From Sphagnum compactum (taxonomy: Eukaryota; Bryophyta; Sphagnopsida; Sphagnales), in the NCBI GenBank assembly GCA_965153455.1, contig OZ234495.1, positions 11,652,875 to 11,716,874 of the forward strand: a stretch of 64,000 bases of DNA. The letters run 5' to 3'. The stretch's first letter is position 1. Each line of letters starts with the position of its first letter. Both the position numbers and the translations under genes were made by a program. Below, piece by piece: positions 33,206 to 45,772 of this stretch. Below the pieces are notes generated by a model. That model had not been told where the DNA came from. It saw only the letters and a list, made by a program, of their open reading frames with translations, and made no database searches.

Positions 33206-36200
33206 ACCATGACCAAATCATAATTAAATTATGAAAATCTATTAATAAGTAAACCACCAAACTTAACCGTTAAATAATTACATAGGTAATCTTCTAATTA
33301 CATCAAGTTACATTACCACTGGCTATTATTACCATCATTTATTCTATTTGTTACTATTTAGATGTTTTTTCAAGTGAGATCACCCTTGCTCCCCTTTTCA
33401 TTTTGTTTCTAAACTTTAAGATTAAAGTTTTTTTTTTTTTGCTGATCAAATTTGGTTCACATTATTTGTAAAAATTGATGTTTCAAATAAAGGGATAAAA
33501 TAATTTAACTTTCATGTCTTTTTTTTATGTTGTAAATCTCAGATCACCAAAAGGTGACACAGTTTTTTGAAAATAGAATATTTTGTAACAATTTTTTTAA
33601 AAATTGCCTAACAACAAAAAAAATTATTTTTGGGGGGAAGGTATTTCCACATTTATGTCTGTTGGCTATAGTTTTAAGAGTTCCTTGTAATAATGTCTTT
33701 AGTTAAGTCAAAATCTACCTAAGGATGCTCACCACCTCAATTCCATTAGGAAATTGAAAAAAGAAAAAAGCCTTCAACCCCAAACCTTCAACTTTATGGA
33801 TAACTCTAATAATGGCATAGAGATGTGTATTTGAAAAATAGGGTAAGCAATCCTTACAACAAGTATAAGGATTCAGGAGGTCAATAGGCCAGGCAAGTGG
33901 ATGAGTTTTTGAATGTCATCCTTTTGTTCTTTTTATTACTAATATCAATGGATGTGTTAGTTTTCCTTGGCCTTTGCTGGAAGCGAGCCAGGAAGGGATT
34001 TAGCTCATGTTTTGATTATCAAGAGTCTATTACACTGCTTGTAATAGTTTTTGCCTTTGCACTTACTAACAATTGCATATTGATACAAAAGTTGGGTAAA
34101 GAAAATAATTTTTTATGAAAAAATGCAAATGATTTTGGGTTTTAACTCCTAACATGACTTATGTAGATGTAGCACTTTCTTCATAGTCTTCATTGAAAAA
34201 AATCCCAACAAGTAGCCCAAGACTATTAACCTTTTTTTTTAATAATAAAGGTCATGAAAAAATTACCATTTGGGAAGGTGTAAAAGCATCAAGGTGAAAA
34301 CTTGTGTTGCCTAGTTATACATAAAATGACTTGTTATCAACAAGGGTCCAATGTCCAAGGGTAGGTTATTCATAACCACCTTGTTGGCTGTAAAATAGTT
34401 TTTGAAATGGATAGGATAGAACTATTCATCACCAATTCTTGGCTAGTGATTAAATGTTTCAAAATCTTCTTATTTCTTGTCTATTTTGAGTGAGGTAAAA
34501 AATTTCTTGATTCTTGTCTATTTTGAGTGATTCAAAGTTATGCGAACACCAAGCTAAGCTTTACATTATTCCTTTCGGCTCCAAAAGTAAAGGAGCAACA
34601 TTTAAAAACACAAAGCATGTCAAAATCAAATAGCTTGTTTCTTTTTTAAATGACCTTTTATTTCTAGATCTCGTATCTTCTTCATTTAATTTTTTTTTTT
34701 AATGGTCTAAAGAGCTTTGGATGTGTCAAGCAAAGTTTTACATTACCTCTTTGAACTCCGAAGGCAAAAGAATAACACAGAAAAACTACAGAAAAGACAA
34801 ATATGTGGTGAATTAAGCCGATGATTGAACACTAACTTCCTCATTTTTTGTCTCTTTTGAATCATCTAAATGATCATGGGTGCATCATGTCAAGCTCTAA
34901 AACAACCTTTCGAACTTGAGAAGCAAAAGAGCAATGTCTTATGAATCAAAGCTCTTTAAAAACTCTAAGTGTTCATTCACCAACTTGTCTATCCTAGAGA
35001 CTTCACCTATTTGGTGTATATTTTGTAAAGACCTGGTGAGTACCTTATGAACTAGGTATTGCTTTAATGAACACCAAAACTTGACCAATAAGTTTCATCC
35101 CACTGCATTCTCGAATCCTTAAAAGATTAAACTTTCGCTCTGTTACTTTTCATTTGGTTGCACTTCTCCGATGGAAGCTCCACTTTTAGCTCCCCTTGAA
35201 TTTGACCAATGTGATTCAGCACTTGAGAAGTGCAAGGAGAATGTTTTTATTAATTAATTTTTTGAGGAGGGATAAGTTTTACCTACAAAACTTACCTTGA
35301 CATTATACTTAGATGGTTATCCAATCAAGTGTTTCAAAACTGACCACTGTGCATAATAAGTGAGTAGTACAGGAAAAAAACCCTGGGGAAATTGGTACAG
35401 AGAGTATTGCTTAAATAAATGCATTGATAATGTACACATCTCCCACATTTCCAAAATGTGATTTTTTCTACTTTATGTAGGACAGAAGTTTTCTTTTCAG
35501 ATAGTGCGACTACAGATTCCAATTGGGCTATTGGCGTACTCATGTGTTACAGGCACATGAAATCCCGCCTGTCCACTATGTCATCCTGTCCAGTGACATC
35601 TTCTGGCTCACCAGTTATGTCCTGTAACATGGCTTGAGCAGGCCAGTTACATGGTACAAAGAACCTCCAGTTCTGGAATTTGAACTCTGGATTTTTGAAA
35701 ATTTTCAGCAAACTGGCTTTTTTCATAAAAGTACTAGCAAAGACCTGATGGTTTAGGTGATGGTCTTTCAACTGGTTCTACGACTGCAGTAATTTTTTAG
35801 CTATACTGATTCCAGGGTTCCCAAAAAATTTCAGAATCCCAAAACTCTGGTTCTAATCTCTTGAAAGCTTTTCAGAAATCAAAATAACCTCCAACCTGGG
35901 TTTTTGAAAATTTTCAATGAACTGATGGTTACCATGAAAGAACTGGAAAAGAACCAAAGCAATTTAGGGTAGGTTCTTTCAACTGATTCTATCACTTTTG
36001 AAACAGCCAACGAAGGATCAATGACCAGTTCTTTGCATTTGTTATGATTGCAAGGGTCCATTTACCTGACCATTACCCACCAGTTCTTTCTTTTAACAAG
36101 AGAGAACCCACCAACACAGGTCTCATCCCCTCTGCAAAGGCACTGTCATAGTCACCTTTCATCTTATAGAAATGGAAAAAACTAGGGTGTACTCTTGAAC

Positions 36201-37376
36201 TGACCATGAACATTGAAAACCCAGACTTGCTTTGAGAACTCTCCCACAATTGTAGTGAAGAAAACCACTCAAGTTCAGAAGATCAAGACAGCAGAAAATA
36301 TTTCATCAAATCCACATGCCTTTGAACTTTGAGCTTGCTGAGACCAGATGTGGCTGATTCAGCAGTTTGTGCGTCCTTCTGGGGGGATAAACACCAGCCC
36401 ACTACAGCTCCCAGAATGACAAGACATAACAGGGATGAGAAAAGAAAACAATTCATTACAGAATAGATTGCAACAACCCACCTCTTTGTTTCTGACTCTC
36501 ATTAAATGTTTCTTCTAATTGAGATCCACATTCACTTAATAGCATGTTGTTTTGGTAAAAGAAAAATTTGGAAAAACTAACTAAACAACACTTTGAAAGC
36601 ACCTTGGAAGTTTCTTTGCTCTAAAAAGCATAAAACCAAAGGGTGACAGCTTTGGCATTCTGCCTATTTCAACTTCAGATCTCTAAGAATCAGGAATGCA
36701 AACAGGTCATATTAATTCAAGAGGTCAGGAACAAACCTCAAAATGATCTGAAATATTCCAGTTGCAAGTTGCATCCTCCACCATGACACTAAATACTTTC
36801 TCCTCTCCTACTTGCAGAGTTGTCCATCCTATATTTGACTAGATTCACCGGTGACTCTAGCTATTAGCACTGCTAATTTTGTTATCAGTTGTTGTCGGCC
36901 ACCTACAGGTTTATTACCTTCACAAACCTTTACTGATGTCAGCCCTGGTGAAAGAATACTCTACAAAACACAACTTCTGAGAACACTGCACAAATTCACT
37001 CATGGGCATGCATGCATTTGGAGCTCATTTCAATCCAAGTCCCCCACTGCAAGGTACACAACTCCAACCCCACAAATTTGCTAGTTTGTATTCCTCAAAC
37101 ATTTAGGAAGAAACAGAACCACAACCTTGATTCTTAATAATCAATGTCCTCACTTATCCAGCTTTTATGCTGGTAGAACACTAGCATCTACATAGACTCA
37201 GACCTCCTTTCTCTGGCATAACTGGTGAGACAAAAAAAAATGTAGAGGGGATTGAATCATTTTCTTAAGAGGCCCAGGGTCATGTGCTCAACCCAATTGT
37301 ATCCAATTTCGGATTTTGAAGCTCTCATAAACAACCTGCTCACTCGTGTAGCAGCCTGCCTGAGAAAAAACAGAGA
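33206..37376. other. Intergenic DNA with diverged repeats, no gene seen
   Basis: From about 34450 to 34950, three diverged units of about 165-175 bp share a TCTTGTCTATTTTGAGTGA-like part. They also share a CAAGCTNNNNNTTACATTAC part and a CTTTCGAACTC part followed by AAAAGAGCAA. Near 35640-35960, two weakly similar segments share GGTTTTTGAAAATTTTCA. Nothing coding is supported. The end just above 37200 may include the 3' untranslated region of the J-protein gene. Confidence 0.5.
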
Positions 37377-40300
37377 CTAAAATTGCTTCTTACTCTTCCT
37401 TTTCTTCCGGCTCGGTTTGGCTCCCCGGTTTGAAGCCTTCTCGCCAGGATAAGATGGGACACCACCATTCAGGTCACTGAACAGCCCCGCAGCCATTGCA
37501 CTTTCAAGCCAGTCAAAAAACTCTTGCTCTGTCATATTCTCATCTAATTTTGTAAAAGAAAAACCGTCTGGCACAGCTGCACGGTCACCAGCCTTGGCAG
37601 CCCTACTGCTCCCCCGAGTTGCACCCCTTCCATTTCCAGAGGTACTTACATGGAAAGTGGGCTTATGTGTATTTGGTGGGCACTTCAGACCCTGCATTCA
37701 CCATGTGAGAATCAACCTTTTAAGACATAGACTAGAGTACCCAGATTGAGAGCTTCCATCAGTTGTATGAACTTATTGTAGAGCCCAAGTCAAGGGCTGA
37801 AAGCTTGGAGATTCCTGTGAACTTCAGGATATACCTACACAAGGATTCAATTATCTCAGAAGGTCCAAGAACCCATCAGCATTCATGTATGCAGAGACCA
37901 TGGCAAATTCCAACAGACATAGGAAAAGCAGTCAACAAGAATGACACACCTGACAATGCACCCACTCAGTGACATTGTACACCATGCCATCAGCACAAGC
38001 AAATGCAAGAGGAGATTCCACCTGGAAAACAAACAAATTTAATACTAATGATCATAAGCCTGCTTCAATCATGCACTGTTGTTATGTCCAATACGGCGGG
38101 GCCCCATAACAAGGACAGGTTGCCCAGATTAAAAAGCTTCAACAAGAGGAACGTGTGCAGAACTCATTCACCTTCTGGAAAATACCAAAAAAGAAAGGCT
38201 GGCCACATTGCTCTACCCAACCATCACCATCTTTTGCTTGGTGGTAGTCTTGGCACTCCTGCACAGACAACCAGACATCAATATTCTCATGTTGTTCACC
38301 TTCCTGCCACACAGGATGTGCAGACTCAAACACAGAAACTCTGTAGTTTCAGACACAAGAGAACCTCACCTGACACCACCTGGCTCGAAGCTTGTTCCTT
38401 TCAGTAGATATCCACATGTGGCTATCTCCACACTTTCGACATAAGATCCTACGAGAATCAGCTGGAATGTCTTCATTGCCTTCATCTTTGGAATGTTGGC
38501 AGCCACATTCAGAAGGTCTATCTCTGCCATTCTGCACAAATTTGGTATATACATGTGATTCTGGAAGATCAAAAGTTTGTCAATGTACATACACTGTTTG
38601 CAAAGGAAAGGTCACTCCAGAACAGCGTGCACTATCCACAATGGATGAACTGAGCACTTGCAAGAGCTGGGATTGCTATTGCAATCACAAAATCAAACTA
38701 TATATAGTGACAATAGCACAGAAGAATGCACACCGCATGAAAACCATGGTGATGTTGATGGAAATTTTTGAGAACTTCCTCCCGCCGAAGCTCATCATCA
38801 TAACACCTCCTTTTGACTGCATCCAGCAACACCTGATTCCACAAACGTGCAGATGCTTACCAGATTTATCCAAAAGCTGAATAACCTTGGTAAAATTGTT
38901 TATATCTGCCACACACAAAAGGTGCCTTGCTTTTTTAATTGCCAGAGACTAGTGCACTTTTACAGATAAGAAGACCCAAGATTCAAAAGCTACAAGATGA
39001 ATGCAGGATACCTCATAAGCATTTTGCAATCTCTTGAAGGCCTCCTCTGCTTTCTCATTTCCCCCATTTTTGTCAGGATGCACCAGCATTGCCTGCCATG
39101 TCCCTTGCAGTTTAAGATACCAGCCTATGATATCTAGGCAGCAAGCAATAGCAAGTCAGATGCAAACAGCAAGCCCTTGTAGCTGCTTGTGAATGAACCA
39201 ACATGTGTGCAGGTGGTACTAAGAACTGCATTGCCTGCCAGGTCCCAGTGCAGTTCAAACCCAGCAATGATGTTCAGGCACCAGCAATAGCAAGTCAGCA
39301 GAAAACACACACTCTATCTAGCTCCACATGAATGAGCCATCATGTGAAAGAGGCCAACAATAGAGCAACGTACAGAATACAAACACTTGCACTGAAAGGA
39401 TATCAATTAACTAGCCAAGACTCTTTAACTTCAAAGGCCTGACCACCAGCATCTTTTCTCTCTCAAATTGAAGGTGAAGGGCTTGACATTGTGACAAGTG
39501 CTGCACCTTCTTCCTGTATTCTCGTTTGAGGTCAGCAAGGTCGAAGCTGTCAAATCGCACAAATCCAAGGACTGTGTAGTGGTCTTTGCAATCCAGCACT
39601 CGAACTATTTCCTCATCAGCTGTCAACAAGTCACAGTCACCACGGCCACTGGTAGATGCATCCATGCTTGAGCGCCCTACATCTGCAGTTGGCTGAAATA
39701 CATCTGAATGTGGCGTACTGTACCCCTTAGCCTGTTCAGGAGGTGGGGCTTCTGTATCTACATTGTTTCTAGGGACCTTATTATCCTGTTCACTAAATGA
39801 GCTACGGAAGTAGAAGACAGCATCGCTGGAGATGAATGCCAAGCTGGTACATAGGAGCAGACCCACCCACCCTCCATGTCCTATCACTCCATACATTGCA
39901 TATCCTGTGGTTAGCAAAATTGCCAGTCTAGCACAATCTCCAATGAAGAGACCACCTGGTTCAGACACCAAAGATCCAGAGTGAGCACCTACATTTCCTT
40001 CTTGTCCTGTAACAATCTACATCAAAGACACTGCATTGCTGGTACAATTGACCTTGCCCATTTTCCTCATCAGTAGCTGGAAAGCCAATAACCACCCAAG
40101 CCTGTAACAGACAAGTAGAGATTATGCACTATGGGGACTGAGCCACCACATATTGACAAAGAAACTACTGATAGAAGCAGAATCCCAAAAGGATATAGGC
40201 TCCATCAAAGACTCACCTCCAACTAAAACAATTGCTGCTGTCATCCAGAAGCTACTATACAGCCAAAGCACTCCAGTGCTAAAGACTGCAATAAGCACAA

Positions 40301-41558
40301 TAGCAGGAGTGTAACCACACAATAGCACAGCTGCTGCTGCCATTGCCTGCAATTCTCAGCATTTCAGCATCAGTACCTCCATAGCAGGGAGCAGAATATA
40401 CAATACCAGCCAGCCGTGAATTTAAACAAAGCAGGAAAAATTCACACTTCCAAAGCCCTATCAGTCCCAAAATCTAATTTGACTTTGAATATGGTAGATT
40501 GTCTGTGTAGTGAAGCTCCCATTCTCAGCATTGAAAACAGTGAGTTCAGGGAGTGAAATTTCAGGGAACATGGGCATGCAATGGAACAAAATGGTAGAAT
40601 TGACCACCATACCACATCCAAAGATTTTTTTCTACCAGGAAACACTTCATCCCTGGGTCCCAACATTTGCCATGCAAAGCAGTTTCCAATGGTAGTCAAA
40701 CACAGCTGAAATACCACTGTTGCTACACATAAAATTATCTGCAAACAAAGGAAACAGTTGGATGCAGGGATGGAAGACAAAGAATGAGACACAAGCTCAG
40801 TGCTGCGATTAACAGGCCCCCAAAACTTTGAAGGAACTTGTCAACCATTGTAGACAATATTCAGCATACGCCTTACACAAACTCACACCCTGTATGGCAG
40901 GAGCCAGATGGTGTAAATGCTGCATTCCACAGCTTTACTAGAAGAAACATGCCACATCCGTTGAAAACTCATCCAGAATTAAAGAGCCATTAAAGAATCT
41001 TTCCTGGGTCAAGATGGTGATGCACTTGCAAAAATTGCAGCCACTCAACACTGCTCATTTTTGATCAGTGATCACCTTTTCTTTGAAAAGCAGGAGTAAT
41101 TCTCTGACATACCTAGTAATGGCCTCTCTCCTACATAATATGTCTCAAAGTCCCACAACTTACGCTGTTGCAATCCCCTCAATGTTAGACAGTAAGATTG
41201 ACACAAGGGTTTGAACAAACAGAAGTCTACCCTAAAAAAGATCATGATGGATGGGAGAGTGAGTGAGTTCCATTTCCGCAGATTGCACATGAAGAGACCA
41301 GAAACCCTAACATGATTTGCATGGCAGCAATTATCAAGAATAAACCCACACAGGCAAGTAATGCCAAACTGATATTATACAGATGCAGGAGGGAGCTCTT
41401 CCAAAGTGCCCTAGATATTGAGGCAACGAGGTGGTGATATAATGCCACATGAGGTCAAACCAGAAGAAGAAGAAGAAGACAGCGCAGAGGGAGGCACATG
41501 ACAGTGGCACATGCTGTGTATTCCAATAACACAACAGTGCAGACACAAATCACAGTAT

Positions 41559-41595
<37 letters not shown>

Positions 41596-42258
41596 ACTTA
41601 CCATGACAATAAGGAAACTGAAGAAACCCGCCAGTACACACAGATTGAGGGCAGAGCACCAAAGGAGTAGGAACAGGGCGGTGGAACCGAGGCGAAACAG
41701 CGAGGCAAAGCCTCGAATACTGCACTCGAGTGCCAAGAGAGCCAACAAACGGGCCACCCTAGTGACGAGAAGAAACCACACTTTCAAAACCGGCCACACC
41801 TGCTGCCGCACCCTCCGTTCCACTTCCCCTAGTACCACTTGCAAAAAGAAATACACTCTCACTGCCTTCGTCGCCGCCGCCTGCCAATTCACCCATAGCC
41901 TTGACCATGTCGCCCAATTACCCAATCCTCGTTCTCCCCCTTTCCCTCCTCCTCCTCCTCCTCTATAGCTCGCTTTCTCCTCCTCTACCCCTCCTCCTCT
42001 TCCCCCCTCGCTCTCCTCCGCCGCGACGCCCATACTTTCTCCTCTAACCCTACTATTCCCTCCCCCGCTGTCTTGACCCGCCGTCGCCGATCCTCCTCCT
42101 CCTCCTTTCTCCCCTCTCCATCTCCCACTCCCTCCCCTACCCACCTTACCACCACCAGTACTACCCCTCTCTCCGGCCTTGCTCGTCGTCGGCCCACCTC
42201 GTGTCTTGCTACCACCACCTCCGGCTCCCTCCCGGTACTGCTGCTGCTGCTGCCCCAT
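37377..42258 (-). CDS. Membrane-anchored J-domain co-chaperone, DNAJC14-like
   Basis: J-proteins stimulate Hsp70 ATPase; DNAJC14-type members sit in the ER membrane. Nine exons on the minus strand join in phase to 700 residues: 42258-41602, 40346-40217, 40006-39507, 39092-39012, 38832-38734, 38531-38370, 38258-38172, 38021-37950 and 37691-37377 (stop TAG). All introns are phase 0 except intron 2 (phase 1), with GT-AG ends. A stop codon (TGA) lies in frame just upstream of the ATG, fixing the start. Residues 1-100 are Gly/Ser/Arg-rich. About five hydrophobic spans follow (about 140-350), such as LVTRVARLLALLAL, STALFLLLWCSALNLCVLAG and TPAIVLIAVFSTGVLWLY. The J domain spans about 403-475, with HPD at 434-436 (AMLVHPDKNGGNEKAEEAF). 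A CX2C...CX2C zinc-ribbon-like module (Cys 520, 523, 542, 545) precedes HQAKDGDGWVEQ. A CPPNTHKPTFHV segment follows near residue 600. The tail is basic (SRKKRKSKKQF). The length fits plant relatives of about 700 residues as I recall them. Confidence 0.93.
40347..41601 (-). other. Intron 1 of the J-protein gene
   Basis: This 1255-bp intron opens ATG|GTAAGT and closes TTGCAG|GCAATG. A (CT)15 run on the sense strand (41590-41561) starts about a dozen bases after the donor. A minus-strand open stretch near 41420-41290 is hydrophobic, but none of its candidate splice junctions keeps the frame, so I treat it as intronic. Confidence 0.85.
41561..41590. repeat. (GA)15 microsatellite inside intron 1
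   Basis: A pure GA run of about 30 bp on the plus strand, equal to CT on the sense strand of the J-protein gene. It begins close to the 5' splice site, so length changes would alter the start of the intron but not the coding sequence. Confidence 0.95.
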
Positions 42259-42620
42259 CGCCCGCAACACTCAAGCGCTGCTGCTTCAATCCCGCCGCCC
42301 TGCACGCATCTCCTCTTGCTCCTCGAAACCCACCACAAAGGTACGTTCTGGCGTACAGTGGTACTCTTGTTTTGCTTGCAACCATGCAGCCCTTTGGTTT
42401 TTCTTTTCTCAGACGTATCCGAAGAGACCCCCCGCTTAGGTTTTGTCTCTTTATCAGATCGTCTCCGAAGCGACCCCCGCTTTGGTTTTTGTTGTTGGTA
42501 ACTTTCATTCCATTCTGTGACGCACTCGGTCTTGGTCTGGCTGTCTGTCTGTTGCGCCCCCTCCGTACTCTGTAAGAGAATTGCAGTGTCACCTATTTTT
42601 GTGTGTATGTTTTATGTGTA
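42259..42620 (-). promoter_or_regulatory. Leader and promoter region of the J-protein gene
   Basis: It is GC- and pyrimidine-richer than the DNA beyond 42600. A direct duplication of about 45 bp lies at 42410-42495, each half containing CTCCGAAGCGACCCCCGCTT or a close variant (GTATCCGAAGAGACCCCCCG). No obvious TATA box is seen. The position directly upstream of the ATG makes it the likely leader and proximal promoter. Confidence 0.5.
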
Positions 42621-45283
42621 GGTTCTAGGGCACCAGGTGGCACACCAAATTGGAACCCCATCATCAATGTAAGCCCAAGAAAACACTAAAAGGATTGAGT
42701 ATTTTGGTAACTATTCGTTATTCTAACCCTTGTTTTCTCTCTTCCTCTCTTCTTTTTCTAGTAATTTAACCCTAGAGGCTAGAGTAACTCAGCGATTTTT
42801 TTTTAATTATTTTGATTTGTGGCGAATGTTTCTAAAATGTTGACCTTGAAAGTTTTAAATAAATTTGTTATCACAGATTCTGAGTTGTTTCGGAAAAAAA
42901 TTGCAAAGTTTTTAAGAGAAAAAATAAATATGGGAAAATATTTCATCACATTTTGACACTGTTTTTTGTTTTGGAGCATTTATTTTCTCCATTTTTCTAC
43001 AATTTAGACAACATTTTAGATACGTGAAGCCAATTAATGTTTAAAAAAATTTAGGATGATTGCCAGTGATTTTACATCACAATGCTTTCCATTATTTTGT
43101 GACAAATTTGGTCCATTTTCTGATGAAACATTTGTGAGAATGTGGTATTCTAGTGATAATTTGACTAATAAAACTTTCTCTTTTTTCGATATCACAAAAT
43201 TGCAAAACATCCTTGACTGCTAGATTTAGTAAAATTGTCCCTACAATAGTGAAATGGTCTTTCTTTTTAATTATGGCATTGAAGTGATGAAAATGGTCAT
43301 AATTATGACAAGTTACAATTAGTGTTTTCTTTTTTTTCAAAATTGTGAAGTCGGTGGCTTGGCAAAAGAGGACTCAGCCAAATTTGGCTACAGGTTAGAG
43401 AGGAAAGTAGAAAAGTTTACATATGTTGGGGATGCTAGAACCTTGTCTACGTTCAAAAACAAATTTTCTCATAATGTGGCGACAATGTGCCCTTCTTTTC
43501 CCCAAAAAAAAACATTTTGTACTCGTTGCAAGAGCTTTTTATTTGTCACTAGGATGGGAAATTTTGCCAGAAACAAAAACACTGGTTAAAAATTACAAAA
43601 TGAATATTCTGACTAGTCATGTTACAACATTATTAAACTATACTATATCATTAAAAACAGAATAATCCCAAAGATACAAAACGAATTGATTTTTTGAAAA
43701 AAACAATTACTCATTTTCTCAATGTGGAAGCTTTCTCTAGGCTACCGATGTGTTTCTATCTTTCCTTTCCCTTGTTGACCTTTTTTTCCCTTCTTCTTTA
43801 AGTTTTCTAACTTTCCTTTTCCACCTTGTGTTTTCTTGCAATAAAGTTTTGGCAGGTTTACAGCAATTGTAGCTTGTAGAGTAAGCAAGCAGGAAATTAT
43901 TGCGAATTCCACGATTTGAACATGAATTGGGCATACCAGGGTTCGACCCGACCTCTTGCAGGTGCGCTTGACTAGTGTAAAGTACTCCTAGAATTGTGCT
44001 TAATGTATTTGGAGTGCACCTCAGGGAAATTTCTTAGTGCATGTCAAGTGCACCTTACACACATTTATAATACCTCCTCAAAACAGGAGGCACCTTGCAC
44101 CTACAAAGGGGCCTCATACCCCAGCTTGGTCAGCCCATTGGGGGCCATGCCACACCCCAGGGTTGAGTTTAGTTAGCCCAACGAGCTAGTAGTGAGCCCC
44201 ATAAATCAGAGTTCCCAGAGAAGTCTTAAGTAAAATCTCTACTCACCATTGAAAAATGCCTCTTTGCGAGGTTGATTGGACCTTAAATTATGAAAATGCA
44301 GCTTCTTTAATTTTCAAGGTTGGTCATTCATTCATTTTGACCTCAAATTATGAATCGTTGTGTGATTCCTTTGTGAGGTTACAAGTATTGTGCTCCAAGG
44401 TCCTTAGGTGACTTCCTTATGCACCTTAAAGTTGCCTCGCTAGGAAGGAACAGTTCACTTCTAAAAAGTTCTTACCAAGTGGGCAGGGATGCTATTTGGT
44501 GAGCTTGGGATTGCGACCAGGATCGAATCTTTTTTGGAATATTTTGTTGACATTGAAAAAATATTGGAAGAATATTCCTTGACACATGGCACAGAATATA
44601 TCATGATGTGGAGGAATATTTTATCACGTGTACATGGATGAATGATAAATATGGATGAAACATAATAATGAATGAAAAAAAATATGGTTAAACAATATAA
44701 ATGGATGAACAAAATAAAAGGGATGAAATTTTGGAATGGATGAAAAATTAAAATGGAAAAACAAAATAAAATGGATGAACACAACTTGTTCACAACCAAG
44801 AGTTATGTGCCAATGTAAGCTCTACCTCTTCACAACCAAGAGGTTTGTGTCAACCGAAACACTACTTATTCATCTCCAAAAGGTATGTTCCCAATGGGAA
44901 TTGAAACAATATGAAGCCGCACATTTTGAATACCATTTCAACTTATATTTTATTTGAATTCAATCTATCAAACCTTTTACATCTAAGATCATTCTTGGCA
45001 CTTGAAGAAGAAAACTACATTTTTTCCCCATCTCCACCTAAATTTACTAGCTCCATCTTTTCTACAGTTACCATCCATTTGCAATTGCTACACATATATT
45101 TTACGATGGCAAAAAGAAAATTTACATGAATGGTCACACTAAACACCTTTGAAATTATGATTAAATACACATTAATTTCAAGCATACTAAATAGAATATG
45201 CGAAATGATAACAAAACCTTTGGAATATCCAAGAGATCCAACTCAGCTAAACCCCCTTAAGAATTTGCTAAAAATTGGAATAT
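42621..45283. other. Intergenic DNA with small repeats, no gene seen
   Basis: AT-rich DNA. It includes a possible SINE head (43925-43985), ATGGATGAA-rich simple sequence (44635-44785) and a three-copy, about 42-bp repeat at 44785-44905 (theme TCTTCACAACCAAGAGGTTT). Open frames up to 112 codons are low-complexity or overlap these repeats. Confidence 0.5.
43925..43985 (-). repeat. Possible tRNA-derived SINE remnant
   Basis: The minus strand reads ACTAGTCAAGCGCACCTGCA, then AGAGGTC, then GGGTCGAACCC. The end resembles a Pol III B box, and ACTAGTCAAGCG an eroded A box about 25-30 bp before it, as in plant SINE heads. The plus-strand GGGTTCGACCC is itself nearly palindromic, so strand is uncertain. 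No tRNA cloverleaf can be formed. Confidence 0.3.
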
Positions 45284-45772
45284 GGGGAACAGAATGGGAA
45301 AAAGGCAAATTGACAAAACAATTAAATGGGCAACATGGCGATGGGCGAATGCAAAAATTAAGAAAGAAAGTTTTGCATTACTCAAAGAAGTTGTAAACAT
45401 TTTGAAAGAGGATATGGAAGACTACCACTGAGCAATGTGTACACATGCCATGGATTTTTTTCAAGATTGTGCAAGTTTGAAACAACCAATTCCATAACAT
45501 TTTTTCACAAGTTTATTGCAAGATTTGTCGATGGAGGATTTGGTTTCCCTTGGCAACTTCCTATCAACAAAATTTATGAAACCTAGTAAACGACTCTATG
45601 CAACTCTAGGTAGATGAACTTAAGTGCCACAAGATTTAAAGAACAAAATGTTAAAATAACATGTGAATCACCATATGATACGCCCTGCCCTAAAACCATC
45701 AGATGTTTACGACAGTTGGAAAAAAAAAAATCCCAACAAATGAAAGAGAAACCAAAATACCATTCTTTGTAG
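45284..45772 (+). pseudogene. Decayed coding trace, unidentified
   Basis: One plus frame stays readable for about 160 codons with only a few stops. It includes IKWATWRWANAKIKKESFAL, LLKEVVNILKEDMEDYH, AMDFFQDCASLKQPIP and LQDLSMEDLVSLGNFLSTKF. The composition is protein-like rather than low-complexity. A similar KWANAK wording recurs near 46365-46385 (KWANAKTKEQIAYIAK), so parts may be duplicated. It lies upstream of the gag-like fragment at 46960 and may belong to the same old element. I do not recognise it. Confidence 0.35.

Noticed and set aside
41242-41448. Hydrophobic minus-strand frame between exons 1 and 2 of the J-protein gene, considered as an extra membrane exon
   Set aside because: No acceptor-donor pair joins it in phase with its neighbours, whereas exon 1 joins exon 2 at 40346 directly in phase and with the expected protein order.
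41498-42501. Plus-strand open frames antisense to J-protein exon 1
   Set aside because: Low-complexity Pro/Ser/Leu and Arg-Glu repeats are produced by the complementary strand of Gly-rich coding sequence and the GA microsatellite.
43925-43985. Functional tRNA gene
   Set aside because: The B-box-like GGGTTCGACCC is present, but no cloverleaf, anticodon arm or acceptor stem can be formed. Kept only as a possible SINE remnant.
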